A DNA stretch of 61,947 bases from Streptococcus mitis (GCF_005144795.1 NZ_SWFJ01000012.1:1-61947); one strand, 5' to 3'; numbered from the stretch's first letter, positions 1 to 9,886 are shown. Numbers and translations: made by a program. The notes: generated from the sequence alone by a model not told the origin.

Positions 1-76
1 CATATGATTCTTTCTAATGAGTTGTTTAGTCGCTTTTCATTATAGGTCATATGGGACTTTTTTTCTACACAAAAAT

Positions 77-128
77 AGGCTCCATAATATCTATAGGGGA
101 TTTACCCACTACGAATATTATAGAGCCT
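77..128. repeat. Imperfect inverted repeat, possible IS/MITE remnant
   Basis: The outer arms AGGCTCCATAATAT (77-90) and its near-complement ending in GAGCCT (115-128) pair with one mismatch around a roughly 24-nt centre that also pairs partly. The layout of two facing ends with almost nothing between them resembles collapsed ends of an insertion sequence, perhaps ISL3-like, or a small MITE. No transposase is present. The family assignment is a guess. Confidence 0.4.
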
Positions 129-161
129 CTAATTATTGATTTAACAAAGAAAAGATTGAAA

Positions 162-183
162 AACCACCCAAAATTGGGTGGTT
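162..183 (-). terminator. Rho-independent terminator of recU-pbp1A
   Basis: An eight-base perfect stem (AACCACCC / GGGTGGTT, six-base loop) lies just past the pbp1A stop on the minus strand and is followed there by TTTT and further T-rich sequence. It fits as the end of the leftward recU-pbp1A transcript. Confidence 0.8.
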
Positions 184-189
184 AGTAAT

Positions 190-2379
190 TTATTGTTGAG
201 CTGGTTGAGGATTTTGGTTAGGCTGACCTTGATTGGTACTTGGTTGTTGTGTTACCGTATTCTCATTGGTTCCAGCATTGGGAGTAGCTGTATTTGCATT
301 TGGATTTGGATTTGCGTTTGGTGTCGCTACACTTGACTGAGAGGTTGAGGTCTCTGGAGCCTGACTCGCAGGAGCGGGTGTAGAACTTTGTTGAGTAGCA
401 GGAGCAGTCCATGTAGGACGAGCACCGTTCTTAAAGACATATTCTCCACTTCGATATAAGCCCTCAGGCATAGTCCAATCTCCAGGATGATTATCTTCAG
501 AAAGATAAGTCATCATTGAGCGGTAAACCTTGGCTGCAACATAGAAGCCATCACCAACAATAGGAGTAAGACGATTTGAGTAACCCGTCCATACAGCCAT
601 CGAATATTTACGAGTATAGCCGACAAACATTTCATCTGGTGCAACATAGCCTGAGTTTTTGATATATTTCTCAATTTCTTCATCTGTATAGTTTGATGTA
701 CCAGTTTTACCAGCTTGAGGTAGCCATGGAAGATAGGCACCACGACCTGTTCCGTATGCTAAAACAGTTTTCATCATTTCTGTCATCATATAGGCAGTCG
801 TCTCTTTCATAGCCCGAGTGCCAGGGTCAGAAAATTCTTTTGAGCTGCCGTCACTAAAGACAACTTTGTTAACATACATTGGTTTATGGTAGATACCACC
901 ATTTGCAAAGGCTGCATAGGCAGCTGCCATTTTCTCACTACTTGCTCCGTACTGTTTGTTGGATTCAGTTGTATTACTAGAGATAGCATTCGCATAGTGC
1001 ATACTTGGATAATCAATACCAAGTCCGTTTAGGAAGGTTTTTGCTTTATCTAAACCGACCTTATTAAGAGTTTCAACCGCTGTGACATTACGTGATTGTT
1101 GAAGAGCATACTGGATAGTAATATTTCCAAAGTAACCTTTATCCCAGTTGTAAACAGGTGTATTTGTGCCAGGATAATTATAAGGTACATCGTGAACAAT
1201 TGAAGCAGTTGAATCGTAGATACCGTATTCTAAGGCAGGAGCATAGTCTGTGATAGGTTTCATAGTAGAACCCCAGTCACGGTTGGTTTCAACGGCTTGG
1301 TTGACTCCGAAAGATACATTACTTGATTGGTGACGGGCACCTAACTGAGCAATGACTTTACCATTTGTTACATCTACGATAGTTGAAGCTACTTGGAGTT
1401 CATCATCAGGATAATTAACGTATTCATCAGTATTGTAAATATCCCAGAGATGTTGTTGAACTTCGGTGTCAACATTGGTGTAGACTTCCATACCAGTAGT
1501 TAGAAGGTTGTAGCCAGTTTCTTGTTCTACTTGATCAATTACTTCTTTAAGGTAATTGTCCATGTAAGCAGGATAGCTATTACCAGATTTTAGGCTTTGT
1601 AGACCTTCAGTAATTGGTGTGTTGATTGCTTTTTCATATTGCTCAGCCGTGATGAATTCTTGTCCCTTCATCTCAGATAGGACAAGATTACGTCGTTCTT
1701 GAGCTACTTCAGGATGAGAGTATGGGTCATACTGATTTGGAGCCTGAGGCATTCCTGCGAGGAGTGCTAACTGCGGTAAGTTCAAATCTTTAAGATCTTT
1801 CCCGTAGTAGTTCTGTGCAGCAGTTTGCATTCCATAGTTACCGTTTGACATGTAGACCTTATTAATGTAGTAGGTTAGGATTTCTTGTTTCGTAGCTTTT
1901 TGCTCTAGTTGAACAGCTAGCCAAGCTTCCTGAGCTTTACGTGATAAGGTTTGATCGGCAGTTGAAGTAGAGAAATAAGTCAACTTAATCAATTGCTGAG
2001 TTAAGGTTGAAGCTCCTTGGAGTCCCCCTCCACCTCGGAGATTTCTCAATGCTGCCCCAAGAATACGAATAGTATCAACTCCACGGTGATTAAAGAAACG
2101 ATGGTCCTCAATAGAAGTAATAGCATTAACTAATTCCGTTGGAATTTCATTTGATTGCGCATTGACACGACGTTCTGCTCCAAGATCGGCAATCAGTTCG
2201 TCTTTGCTATCGTATATCTTACTTGAGGTTGTCGCGACTAGTTTACTTTCGGACAGAGACGGAGACTTGCTAACATAGTAGAGGAAAAGCCCTCCGCCTA
2301 GGACAACAGCTGCGATAAATACAGTTAAGAAGCCGATGCTTATATACTTAGCTATTCGCAGGATAGTTTGTTTGTTCAT
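190..2379 (-). CDS. pbp1A: Penicillin-binding protein 1A (class A PBP)
   Basis: Bifunctional peptidoglycan glycosyltransferase and DD-transpeptidase at the outer face of the membrane. The 729-residue protein has an N-terminal membrane anchor (about 10-36), a GT51 glycosyltransferase domain (about 65-240; EDHRFF near 91-96) and a transpeptidase domain with S371-TMK, S429-RN and K558-TG, then a Pro/Asn/Thr/Gln-rich tail. It is slightly longer than pneumococcal PBP1A as I recall it (719), with one extra residue in a glycine-rich stretch near 115-119. Thr433 and N575-S576-G577-Y578 sit where susceptible pneumococci have Pro432 and TSQF; related changes occur in low-affinity mosaic alleles, but Thr of STMK is unchanged. 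The start overlaps the recU stop by four bases. Confidence 0.97.
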   Translation of the reverse strand: MNKQTILRIAKYISIGFLTVFIAAVVLGGGLFLYYVSKSPSLSESKLVATTSSKIYDSKDELIADLGAERRVNAQSNEIPTELVNAITSIEDHRFFNHRGVDTIRILGAALRNLRGGGGLQGASTLTQQLIKLTYFSTSTADQTLSRKAQEAWLAVQLEQKATKQEILTYYINKVYMSNGNYGMQTAAQNYYGKDLKDLNLPQLALLAGMPQAPNQYDPYSHPEVAQERRNLVLSEMKGQEFITAEQYEKAINTPITEGLQSLKSGNSYPAYMDNYLKEVIDQVEQETGYNLLTTGMEVYTNVDTEVQQHLWDIYNTDEYVNYPDDELQVASTIVDVTNGKVIAQLGARHQSSNVSFGVNQAVETNRDWGSTMKPITDYAPALEYGIYDSTASIVHDVPYNYPGTNTPVYNWDKGYFGNITIQYALQQSRNVTAVETLNKVGLDKAKTFLNGLGIDYPSMHYANAISSNTTESNKQYGASSEKMAAAYAAFANGGIYHKPMYVNKVVFSDGSSKEFSDPGTRAMKETTAYMMTEMMKTVLAYGTGRGAYLPWLPQAGKTGTSNYTDEEIEKYIKNSGYVAPDEMFVGYTRKYSMAVWTGYSNRLTPIVGDGFYVAAKVYRSMMTYLSEDNHPGDWTMPEGLYRSGEYVFKNGARPTWTAPATQQSSTPAPASQAPETSTSQSSVATPNANPNPNANTATPNAGTNENTVTQQPSTNQGQPNQNPQPAQQ

Positions 2380-2972
2380 CTTGTTTTACCACCTAGTAAA
2401 TGTTCTTTGATAATGTCGAGATAGGGAATTTGAGGAAAGGCGCCTTGCTCAATCAAATATCCATATTCTTGAATATATCCAAGTGGCATTGACTTTTGTC
2501 CCTTGTCTTGATAATAGAAACGAATCAAGTCAATAGCCGGCAATAAATAAGTTTCTTGCTGAGAAGAAAAGTGCAGGAGCACAAAGCAAATTCCTTGCTG
2601 GGCAAGGACTTGTTCCATGTGATGAATCTGGTGAAGGTGAAAATTCTTCATCGGAATCGCATGTTTCTGCCTAGTTTCCTTAGCTTCAAAGTCGATGTAG
2701 TATCCATCATAAACACCCGAATAGTCAGTAGTTGAAGCTTGTCTAAAGTAGGCTTCGACAATCTTTGCTCGACTTCGTTGTGGATAATCGACACGTACGA
2801 TTTGGATGGGAGTGGGTTTCTTGTGGATAACAGCCAGCCCATGAGACAAGTAGTAGTCGTTCGTGGCATTAATCATCTTTTCAAAGGACATTCCTCTATT
2901 TGCGAAATTTTTAGTTTTGGATAGAGGAGTGTTTCTTTTTGATGATAAAATTTTATGAGGATAGTTGACCAT
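2376..2972 (-). CDS. recU: Holliday junction resolvase RecU
   Basis: 198 residues, the usual length for streptococcal RecU, an endonuclease that resolves four-way junctions in recombination and chromosome segregation. Residues typical of the PD-(D/E)XK-like core are visible in the middle ([20 protein letters not shown], about 80-99). It is immediately upstream of pbp1A with an ATGA overlap, the conserved firmicute pairing of RecU with a class A PBP. A Shine-Dalgarno AAGGAG (minus strand, 2977-2982) supports the chosen ATG. Confidence 0.95.
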   Translation of the reverse strand: MVNYPHKILSSKRNTPLSKTKNFANRGMSFEKMINATNDYYLSHGLAVIHKKPTPIQIVRVDYPQRSRAKIVEAYFRQASTTDYSGVYDGYYIDFEAKETRQKHAIPMKNFHLHQIHHMEQVLAQQGICFVLLHFSSQQETYLLPAIDLIRFYYQDKGQKSMPLGYIQEYGYLIEQGAFPQIPYLDIIKEHLLGGKTR

Positions 2973-2993
2973 AATTCTCCTTATTGGTACAAT
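2965..2993 (+). promoter_or_regulatory. Promoter for ypsA-like gene, inside recU start
   Basis: TTGACC (2965-2970), a 17-nt spacer and TACAAT (2988-2993) read rightward. The -35 includes the recU start codon on the other strand, so this divergent promoter overlaps the 5' end of recU. Confidence 0.55.
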
Positions 2994-3004
2994 AACATCA
3001 CTCT

Positions 3005-3013
3005 ATTATATCA
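3005..3013 (-). promoter_or_regulatory. Extended -10 promoter for recU-pbp1A
   Basis: On the minus strand TGATATAAT (TATAAT at 3010-3005, preceded by TGA) forms an extended -10 about 30 nt ahead of recU. No good -35 is seen. It faces the rightward promoter at 2965-2993. Confidence 0.55.
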
Positions 3014-3038
3014 TAAAATTACAAAGAAAGGGTTAAAA

Positions 3039-3566
3039 ATGACTACAGCTTTAATTTTAGGATATTCAGCTTTTGATCTGGGACTTTATAATGATAAAGA
3101 TCCTAGGTTGAAAGTGATAAAAAAAGCGATTCAAAAAGATTTAGAATCTATGGCTCAAGAAGGTGTGACTTGGCTTGTATTCACAGGAAATCTAGGATTC
3201 GAATACTGGGTATTAGAAGTAGCTCGAGAGATGAAAGAAGATTATGGCTTTCAGCTGGCGACAATATTTGATTTTGAAACTCATGGAAGTAATTGGAATG
3301 AAGCTAACCAAATAAAATTAAGTGAGTTCAAACAAGTTGATTTTGTAAAATATGCCTATTCAAAGTATGAACATAAGGGACAATTACGAGATTATCAACA
3401 TTTTCTACTAGAAAACACGGATGAATCTTATCTATTTTATGATGAAGAAAATGAGACAAAATTACGGCATTTTTATCAAATGATGAAAAATCAAGAGAAC
3501 TATTTTACAAGAAGGTTAACTTTTGAATCCTTAAATGAAATGGCAGAAAATTTTTCTGAAAAGTAA
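3039..3566 (+). CDS. DUF1273 / YpsA-like SLOG-fold protein
   Basis: 175 residues from an ATG with AGAAAGGG just upstream; an in-frame upstream ATG at 2955 lacks a ribosome-binding site and lies in the recU region. The sequence ([14 protein letters not shown], then [15 protein letters not shown]) is the Rossmann-like N-terminal signature of YpsA-family proteins, whose B. subtilis and staphylococcal members influence cell division. The conserved position between recU and gpsB supports a division-linked role, but the biochemical function is unknown. Confidence 0.85.
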   Translation: MTTALILGYSAFDLGLYNDKDPRLKVIKKAIQKDLESMAQEGVTWLVFTGNLGFEYWVLEVAREMKEDYGFQLATIFDFETHGSNWNEANQIKLSEFKQVDFVKYAYSKYEHKGQLRDYQHFLLENTDESYLFYDEENETKLRHFYQMMKNQENYFTRRLTFESLNEMAENFSEK

Positions 3567-3576
3567 GCCTTTGACC

Positions 3577-3606
3577 TTGATTTTTGTTTGCCTTTTTTTA
3601 TATAAT
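3577..3606 (+). promoter_or_regulatory. Promoter of gpsB
   Basis: TTGATT (3577-3582), an 18-nt T-rich spacer and a perfect TATAAT (3601-3606), about 30 nt ahead of the gpsB start. It may also drive the RNase P RNA downstream. Confidence 0.6.
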
Positions 3607-3635
3607 AATACTAGCAACCGAGAATGGAGAGGGAC

Positions 3636-3965
3636 ATGGCAAGTATTATTTTTTCAGCAAAAGATATTTTTGAGCAAGAGTTTGGACGTGAGGTCCGTGG
3701 ATATAGTAAGGTTGAAGTTGATGAATTTTTGGACGATGTCATCAAGGACTATGAGACTTATGCAGCTTTGGTTAAATCACTACGTCAGGAGATAGCTGAT
3801 TTGAAGAGTGAATTATCTAGTAAACCGCAGGTTACTACACCTCAGCCGGATTCAATTGAGGTAACAAGCTCTACTTCAGTAACAAATTTTGATATTTTAA
3901 AACGCTTAAATCGACTTGAAAAAGAAGTGTTTGGTAAACAAATCTTAGATAATCAAGATTTATAA
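3636..3965 (+). CDS. gpsB: Cell division protein GpsB
   Basis: 109 residues from ATG at 3636, preceded by GAGAGGG; the in-frame ATG at 3624 is too close to the ribosome-binding site. The N-terminal DivIVA-like lipid-binding and coiled-coil domain ([34 protein letters not shown]) is clear, followed by a variable linker and the C-terminal [16 protein letters not shown] trimerisation segment. GpsB coordinates septal and peripheral wall synthesis in pneumococci, with partners including PBPs, MreC and StkP; pbp1A and mapZ are encoded close by. Confidence 0.95.
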   Translation: MASIIFSAKDIFEQEFGREVRGYSKVEVDEFLDDVIKDYETYAALVKSLRQEIADLKSELSSKPQVTTPQPDSIEVTSSTSVTNFDILKRLNRLEKEVFGKQILDNQDL

Positions 3966-3980
3966 TAGAACTATGGATGA

Positions 3981-4380
3981 GTGCAATTTTTGGATAATCG
4001 CGTGAGGAGAATTGCTTTTCATGAGGAAAGTCCATGCTAGCACAGGCTGTGATGCCTGTAGTGTTTGTGCTAGGCGAAATCATAAGCCTAGGGACGAGAA
4101 ATCGTTACGGCAGTTGAAATGGCTAAGTCCTTGGATAGGTCAGAGTAGGCTTGAAAGTGCCACAGTGACGGAGTCTTTCTGGAAACAGAGAGAGTGGAAC
4201 GCGGTAAACCCCTCAAGCTAGCAACCCAAATTTCGGTCGGGGCATGGAGTACACGGAAACGAACGTAGTACTCTGACTGCTATCAGCTGTAGGCTGTTAG
4301 TGGTAGACAGATGATTATCGAAGGAAGTGGTCCTAGTCACTTCTGGAACAAAACATGGCTTATAGAAAATTGCATATAGG
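3981..4380 (+). ncRNA. rnpB: RNase P RNA, class B
   Basis: About 400 nt with the hallmark conserved blocks: GAGGAAAGTCCATGCT near 4021-4037, the GAAAGTGCCACAGTGACG block near 4151-4169, GGAACGCGGTAAACCCC near 4195-4212, and ACAAAACATGGCTTATAGAA near 4348-4370. The 5' GTGCAATTTT and 3' TTGCATATAG pair to form P1. It is the catalytic RNA that trims tRNA 5' ends. It lies between gpsB and an rRNA methyltransferase gene, as in pneumococcus. End positions are estimates within a few bases. Confidence 0.95.
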
Positions 4381-4415
4381 TTGGGGCTGAGAAAATTTTC
4401 TCAACCTCATTTTTT
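4378..4415 (+). terminator. Terminator downstream of rnpB
   Basis: AGGTT pairs with AACCT around an inner palindrome TGAGAAAATTTTCTCA (4388-4403), followed by a run of Ts at 4409-4415. Confidence 0.7.
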
Positions 4416-4451
4416 AAAGTGAACAAAAGAAAGGTCTTACAAGACTGTAAA

Positions 4452-5609
4452 ATGAAAAAAGAATTTAATTTAATCGCGACTGCTGCAGCAGGACTCGAGG
4501 CTGTTGTGGGACGTGAAGTGCGAGAGCTTGGCTACGATTGTCAGGTTGAAAACGGTCGTGTTCGTTTCCAAGGAGATGCAAGAGCCATTATCGAAACCAA
4601 CCTCTGGCTTCGGGCAGCAGATCGTATTAAGATTATTGTAGGAACTTTCCCAGCTAAGACTTTTGAGGAGCTCTTTCAAGGAGTTTTCGCATTAGATTGG
4701 GAAAATTATTTACCGCTTGGAGCTCGGTTCCCAATTTCAAAAGCAAAATGTGTTAAATCTAAACTTCACAATGAGCCCAGTGTTCAGGCTATTTCAAAGA
4801 AAGCTGTTGTCAAGAAATTGCAGAAACACTACGCCCGCCCAGAAGGTGTTCCTCTGATGGAGAATGGTCCAGAGTTTAAGATTGAGGTCTCTATTCTTAA
4901 AGACATAGCAACTGTCATGATTGATACGACAGGGACTAGCCTCTTTAAACGTGGTTATCGTACGGAAAAGGGTGGCGCTCCTATCAAGGAAAACATGGCG
5001 GCAGCCATTTTACAACTTTCTAACTGGTATCCAGATAAGCCTTTGATTGATCCGACCTGTGGTTCAGGAACTTTCTGTATCGAGGCAGTTATGATTGCTA
5101 GGAAGATGGCACCAGGACTTCGTCGCTCTTTTGCATTTGAGGAATGGAACTGGATTAGCGATCGACTAATTCAAGAAGTACGTACAGAGGCGGCTAAAAA
5201 AGTGGATCGTGAACGGGAACTGGACATCATGGGCTGTGATATCGATGCACGTATGGTGGAAATTGCTAAGGCTAATGCCCAGGCGGCAGGGGTTGCAGGA
5301 GATATTACCTTTAAGCAGATGCGCGTGCAGGATTTACGTTCCGATAAAATCAATGGAGTGATTATCTCTAACCCGCCTTATGGTGAACGCTTGTCAGATG
5401 ATGCAGGGGTTACCAAGCTTTATGCTGAGATGGGACAGGTCTTTGCACCACTGAAAACGTGGAGCAAGTTTATCCTAACTAGCGATGAAGCCTTTGAGAC
5501 CAAGTACGGTAGTCAAGCGGATAAGAAGCGTAAGTTGTACAATGGAACCTTAAAAGTTGATTTATATCAATATTTTGGTCAGCGTGTTAAACGCCAAGAA
5601 GTGAAGTAG
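4452..5609 (+). CDS. THUMP-domain RNA methyltransferase (RlmL/YpsC-like)
   Basis: 385 residues from ATG 4452, giving MKKEFNLIATAAAGLE. An upstream in-frame GTG at 4419 sits in the rnpB terminator and is rejected. An N-terminal THUMP domain (about 45-155) precedes a Rossmann SAM-dependent methyltransferase domain with PTCGSGTF (motif I, near 195-202) and SNPPYGERL (motif IV). This family makes N2-methylguanosine in 23S rRNA, RlmL being the E. coli relative; the exact target in streptococci is inferred. mapZ follows after 12 nt, so the two probably share a transcript. Confidence 0.9.
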   Translation: MKKEFNLIATAAAGLEAVVGREVRELGYDCQVENGRVRFQGDARAIIETNLWLRAADRIKIIVGTFPAKTFEELFQGVFALDWENYLPLGARFPISKAKCVKSKLHNEPSVQAISKKAVVKKLQKHYARPEGVPLMENGPEFKIEVSILKDIATVMIDTTGTSLFKRGYRTEKGGAPIKENMAAAILQLSNWYPDKPLIDPTCGSGTFCIEAVMIARKMAPGLRRSFAFEEWNWISDRLIQEVRTEAAKKVDRERELDIMGCDIDARMVEIAKANAQAAGVAGDITFKQMRVQDLRSDKINGVIISNPPYGERLSDDAGVTKLYAEMGQVFAPLKTWSKFILTSDEAFETKYGSQADKKRKLYNGTLKVDLYQYFGQRVKRQEVK

Positions 5610-5621
5610 AAAGGATAAGAT

Positions 5622-7058
5622 ATGGATCAGAAGAGACGTGATTGGCATGAGAAACATGACCAAGAACCACAATTTGATTTTGATGAAGCTAAAGATTTGA
5701 CAGTAGGTCAAGTTATTCGTAAGAATGAGGAAGTTGAAGCTGGGGTGCTTCCAGAAGATAGTATTTTAGATAAATATATAAAGCAACATCGTGAAGAGAT
5801 TGAAGCAGATAAGTTTGAAACACGACAGTTCAAAAAAGAAGAGCTAGTAGCCACTCAAAGTTTAGAGGAATTGATTCAAGCAGTTCGAGAAACGAGTGAT
5901 ACTACTGCAGATGAGGAGTTAGGAGAAAAAGCCTCTACAGATGCTACAGACACAAATAGTTCAGACTTTGTTTTGCCTCCTCTAGAGGAAAAAAGTCAAA
6001 AGATAGAACCTCTAGTTGTAACTAGGGAAGGTGTTGATGAAGATGACGAGGTCCAAGAAGATGAGACAGTTTTACTGTCGAGAGCTACTGCTATAGAGCC
6101 AGAAACAGAAGCAGACTCTATAAAGAAACGAGTGATGATCATCGCTTCAGTACTGATTGCAATTGTTATCTTATTGGGGAGCTATTTTGTCTACCGTCAA
6201 ATCTCACGTTCAAACCAAGAGATACAATCTTCACAATCAGCTTCAACCGACCAAGCTACGCAAACAGCATTACAAGAGTTTAATACTCTCTATGATGCCT
6301 TCTATACAGATAGTAACAAAACGGCTTTGAAAAATAGCCAGTTTGATAAGCTGAGCCAACTTAAAACCTTGCTTGATAAGTTGGAAGGTAGTCGTGAATA
6401 TACGCTTGCAAAATCTAAGTATGACAGCCTTGAAACGCAAATTAAGGCTATTCAAGATGTAAATGCTCAATTTGAGAAGCCAGCTATTGTTGATGGTGTT
6501 TTGGACACTAACGCTAAAGCTAAATCGGATGCTAAATTTACAGAGATAAAAACTGGAAATACGGAGCTTGATAAATTACTAGATAAGGCTATTAGTCTAG
6601 GTAAGAGTCAACAAACAGCTCCTTCAAGTTCAAGCTCAAGTCAAGCAAGTTCAAGTTCATCAACAGAGAGGGCTACAGACAACACAAGTCCATCTTCAAG
6701 CGCCTCATCAAACAATTCAGTTTCTGCACGTGATGATAGCCATGGCGGTTTATCAAGTTCTGGAGTTGACCTCCAGAGAGCTTCGAGTCGTGTGCCGTTC
6801 AATCAATCGGCTGTTGATGATAGCAATAACTCTGCTTGGGATTTCGCGGATGGCGTCTTGGAACAAATCCTAGCGACTTCACGCTCACGTGGTTATATCA
6901 CTGGTAACCAATACATCCTTGAACGTGTCAATATCGTTAATGGCAATGGTTATTACAACCTCTACACGCCAGATGGAACCTATCTCTTTACTCTTAACTG
7001 TAAGACAGGATACTTTGTTGGAAATGGTTCTGGACATGCGGATGCTTTGGACTACTAA
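5622..7058 (+). CDS. mapZ: Mid-cell-anchored protein Z (MapZ/LocZ)
   Basis: 478 residues. Acidic cytoplasmic N-terminal half with the conserved [13 protein letters not shown] motif (18-30) that contacts FtsZ and StkP, one membrane helix (about 171-191), an extracellular alpha-helical region (about 215-325), a Ser-rich linker (about 330-395) and a conserved C-terminal domain ending GHADALDY that binds peptidoglycan. MapZ marks the division site and positions the Z-ring in streptococci. The extracellular part is nearly identical to the pneumococcal protein as I remember it, while the cytoplasmic acidic middle (90-165) is more divergent and longer. Confidence 0.96.
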   Translation: MDQKRRDWHEKHDQEPQFDFDEAKDLTVGQVIRKNEEVEAGVLPEDSILDKYIKQHREEIEADKFETRQFKKEELVATQSLEELIQAVRETSDTTADEELGEKASTDATDTNSSDFVLPPLEEKSQKIEPLVVTREGVDEDDEVQEDETVLLSRATAIEPETEADSIKKRVMIIASVLIAIVILLGSYFVYRQISRSNQEIQSSQSASTDQATQTALQEFNTLYDAFYTDSNKTALKNSQFDKLSQLKTLLDKLEGSREYTLAKSKYDSLETQIKAIQDVNAQFEKPAIVDGVLDTNAKAKSDAKFTEIKTGNTELDKLLDKAISLGKSQQTAPSSSSSSQASSSSSTERATDNTSPSSSASSNNSVSARDDSHGGLSSSGVDLQRASSRVPFNQSAVDDSNNSAWDFADGVLEQILATSRSRGYITGNQYILERVNIVNGNGYYNLYTPDGTYLFTLNCKTGYFVGNGSGHADALDY

Positions 7059-7133
7059 GCAGTCGTTACAAAATTCTTTCTTTTCAAAAGTAAAAATGAT
7101 AAAATAAAACAAATCAAATAAGAGGAGTGTCAA

Positions 7134-8558
7134 ATGACAAAAGCTAACTTTGGTGTCGTAGGTATGGCCGTAATGGGTCGTAACCTTGCCCTTAATATTG
7201 AATCTCGTGGTTACACAGTTGCTATCTACAACCGTAGTAAAGAAAAAACTGAAGATGTAATTGCTTGCCATCCTGAAAAGAACTTTGTACCAAGCTATGA
7301 CGTTGAAAGTTTTGTAAACTCAATCGAAAAACCTCGTCGTATCATGCTGATGGTTCAAGCTGGACCTGGTACAGATGCTACTATCCAAGCCCTTCTTCCA
7401 CACCTTGACAAGGGTGATATCTTGATCGACGGAGGAAACACTTTCTACAAAGATACCATCCGTCGTAATGAAGAATTGGCAAACTCAGGTATCAACTTTA
7501 TCGGTACTGGGGTTTCTGGTGGTGAAAAAGGTGCCCTTGAAGGTCCTTCTATCATGCCTGGTGGACAAAAAGAAGCATACGAATTGGTTGCGGATGTTCT
7601 TGAAGAAATCTCAGCTAAAGCACCAGAAGATGGCAAACCATGTGTGACTTACATCGGTCCTGATGGAGCTGGTCACTACGTGAAGATGGTCCACAACGGT
7701 ATCGAGTATGGTGATATGCAATTGATCGCAGAAAGCTATGACTTGATGCAACACTTGCTAGGTCTTTCTGCAGAAGACATGGCTGAAATCTTTACTGAGT
7801 GGAACAAGGGTGAGTTAGACAGCTATTTGATCGAAATCACAGCTGATATCTTGAGCCGTAAAGACGATGAAGGTCAAGATGGACCAATCGTAGACTACAT
7901 TCTTGATGCCGCAGGTAACAAGGGAACTGGTAAATGGACTAGCCAATCATCTCTTGACCTTGGTGTGCCATTGTCACTAATCACTGAGTCAGTATTTGCA
8001 CGTTACATCTCTACTTACAAAGAAGAACGTGTACATGCTAGCAAGGTTCTTCCAAAACCAGCTGCCTTCAAATTTGAAGGAGACAAGGCTGAGTTGATTG
8101 AAAAAATCCGTCAAGCCCTTTACTTCTCAAAAATCATTTCATACGCACAAGGTTTTGCGCAATTGCGTGTAGCTTCTAAAGAAAACAACTGGAACTTGCC
8201 ATTTGCAGATATCGCATCTATCTGGCGTGATGGCTGTATCATCCGTTCTCGTTTCTTGCAAAAGATTACAGATGCTTACAACCGTGATGCAGACCTTGCA
8301 AACCTTCTTTTGGATGAATACTTCTTGGATGTCACTGCTAAGTACCAACAAGCAGTGCGTGATATCGTAGCTCTTGCTGTTCAAGCTGGTGTGCCAGTGC
8401 CAACTTTCTCAGCAGCTATTACTTACTTTGATAGCTACCGTTCAGCTGACCTTCCAGCTAACTTGATCCAAGCGCAACGTGACTACTTTGGTGCCCACAC
8501 TTACCAACGTAAAGACAAAGAAGGAACCTTCCACTACTCTTGGTATGACGAAAAATAA
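7134..8558 (+). CDS. gnd: 6-phosphogluconate dehydrogenase, NADP-dependent
   Basis: 474 residues, full family length. It oxidatively decarboxylates 6-phosphogluconate to ribulose 5-phosphate in the pentose phosphate pathway. The N-terminal Rossmann motif [16 protein letters not shown] (6-21) and the substrate-binding signature [21 protein letters not shown] (from about 125) are intact. GAGGAG precedes the ATG, and an extended -10 (TGATAAAAT, 7097-7105) lies upstream. ritR starts 11 nt after the stop, as in pneumococcus. Confidence 0.98.
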   Translation: MTKANFGVVGMAVMGRNLALNIESRGYTVAIYNRSKEKTEDVIACHPEKNFVPSYDVESFVNSIEKPRRIMLMVQAGPGTDATIQALLPHLDKGDILIDGGNTFYKDTIRRNEELANSGINFIGTGVSGGEKGALEGPSIMPGGQKEAYELVADVLEEISAKAPEDGKPCVTYIGPDGAGHYVKMVHNGIEYGDMQLIAESYDLMQHLLGLSAEDMAEIFTEWNKGELDSYLIEITADILSRKDDEGQDGPIVDYILDAAGNKGTGKWTSQSSLDLGVPLSLITESVFARYISTYKEERVHASKVLPKPAAFKFEGDKAELIEKIRQALYFSKIISYAQGFAQLRVASKENNWNLPFADIASIWRDGCIIRSRFLQKITDAYNRDADLANLLLDEYFLDVTAKYQQAVRDIVALAVQAGVPVPTFSAAITYFDSYRSADLPANLIQAQRDYFGAHTYQRKDKEGTFHYSWYDEK

Positions 8559-8569
8559 GTAGGTCTGCC

Positions 8570-9259
8570 ATGGGGAAACGGATTTTATTACTTGAGAAAG
8601 AACGAAATCTAGCTCATTTTTTAAGTTTGGAACTCCAAAAAGAGCAATACCGAGTTGATCAGGTTGAGGAGGGGCAAAAAGCCCTCTCCATGGCTCTTCA
8701 GACAGACTATGACTTGATTTTATTGAATGCTCATCTGGGGGATATAACAGCCCAGGATTTTGCAGACAAGCTGAGTCGGACTAAGCCAGCCTCAGTTATC
8801 ATGGTCTTGGACCATCGTGAAGAATTGCAAGATCAGATTGAGACAATCCAACGCTTTGCCGTTTCTTACATCTATAAGCCGGTTATTATTGACAATTTGG
8901 TGGCTCGTATTTCAGCGATTTTCCGAGGTCGGGACTTCATCGACCAACACTGTAGTCAGATGAAGGTTCCAACGTCTTACCGCAATCTGCGTATGGATGT
9001 AGAACATCATACCGTTTATCGTGGCGAGGAGATGATTGCTTTGACTCGTCGTGAGTATGATCTTTTGGCTACTCTTATGGGAAGCAAGAAAGTCCTGACT
9101 CGTGAGCAGTTGTTGGAAAGTGTCTGGAAGTATGAAAGTGCGACCGAAACCAATATCGTGGATGTCTATATTCGTTATCTACGTAGCAAGATTGATGTAA
9201 AAGGTCAAAAAAGCTACATTAAAACCGTTCGTGGTGTTGGTTACACCATGCAAGAATAG
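8570..9259 (+). CDS. ritR: Orphan redox response regulator RitR
   Basis: 229 residues: receiver-like domain (1-120) and OmpR/PhoB winged helix (about 130-228, ending VRGVGYTMQE). The receiver has Asn53 at the usual phospho-acceptor position, as in pneumococcal RitR, and Cys128 in the linker, the residue reported there as an oxidation switch. RitR represses iron uptake (piu) and tunes the oxidative stress response. No histidine kinase gene is adjacent. Cotranscription with gnd is likely from the 11-nt spacing. Confidence 0.95.
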   Translation: MGKRILLLEKERNLAHFLSLELQKEQYRVDQVEEGQKALSMALQTDYDLILLNAHLGDITAQDFADKLSRTKPASVIMVLDHREELQDQIETIQRFAVSYIYKPVIIDNLVARISAIFRGRDFIDQHCSQMKVPTSYRNLRMDVEHHTVYRGEEMIALTRREYDLLATLMGSKKVLTREQLLESVWKYESATETNIVDVYIRYLRSKIDVKGQKSYIKTVRGVGYTMQE

Positions 9260-9263
9260 AGAA

Positions 9264-9291
9264 GCAGTTGCAGTTTTGTAACTGCTTTTTT
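9264..9291 (+). terminator. Terminator of gnd-ritR
   Basis: A nine-base-pair stem (GCAGTTGCA / TGTAACTGC, one G-U pair, four-base loop) starts five bases past the ritR stop and ends in seven Ts. Confidence 0.85.
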
Positions 9292-9308
9292 GAGGGGTTT
9301 TCTATATA

Positions 9309-9337
9309 TTGACATGCGGTTTGGTCTTTGCTATAAT
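9309..9337 (+). promoter_or_regulatory. Consensus promoter of choline-binding protein gene
   Basis: TTGACA (9309-9314), 17-nt spacer, TATAAT (9332-9337), followed by GGAGG at 9346-9350 and ATG at 9359. The promoter is intact although the gene behind it is broken. Confidence 0.8.
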
Positions 9338-9358
9338 CAGTTATGGAGGATAGGTCTA

Positions 9359-9886
9359 ATGAAAATAATAAAAAAATTGATGCAAATCGCATTAGCAGTC
9401 TTTTTCTTCGGTTTGCTAGCAACAAGTGCAGTATTGGCGGATGATGCTGATTCAGAAGGCTGGCAATATATACCTGCTCCACACAAAGGGGTTACGATTG
9501 GTTCTTCTCTGAGGCAAGATGTTACTTTTAGACCAGATTGGTTTTACTTTAGTCAAGATGGGGTACTACAAGAATTTGTTGGAAAGTAAATTTTAGAAGC
9601 AAAAACTGCTACAAACACCAACAAACATCATGGGGAAAAATATGATAGCCCAGCAGAGAAACGAGTCTATTATTTTGAAGATCAGCGTAGCTATCATACT
9701 TTAAAAACTGGTTGGTATCAAGATGGTTCAACTTGGTACTACCTAAATGCAAGTAATGGAGATATGAAGACAGGTTGGTTCCAGGTCAATGGCAAATGGT
9801 ACTATGCTTATAGCTCAGGTGCTTTAGCAGTGAATACCACTGTAGATGGCTACTACGTTAACTATAATGGCGAATGGATTCAATAA
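9359..9886 (+). pseudogene. Choline-binding surface protein, interrupted by a stop codon
   Basis: Reading from ATG 9359, a signal peptide (KIIKKLMQIALAVFFFGLL, cleavage near ALADD) and a short mature region run to codon 76, where TAA (9587-9589) stops translation. The same frame stays open for about 98 codons more and encodes choline-binding repeats (KTGWYQDGSTWYYLNAS, KTGWFQVNGKWYYAYSSG, YYVNYNGEWIQ) before TAA at 9884. A CAA to TAA change would explain it. Position after ritR equals the cbpC/cbpJ locus of pneumococcus. Without suppression the product cannot attach to choline. The gene is also short (175 codons), with few repeats. Confidence 0.85.

Noticed and set aside
110..117. cin-box (ComX) match TACGAATA as a real promoter
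   Set aside because: It lies within an IS-end-like repeat and leads into no plus-strand gene; kept only as a low-interest remark.
4419..4451. GTG start extending the THUMP methyltransferase by 11 residues
   Set aside because: It overlaps the rnpB terminator and lacks a ribosome-binding site; the family starts at MKKEFN.
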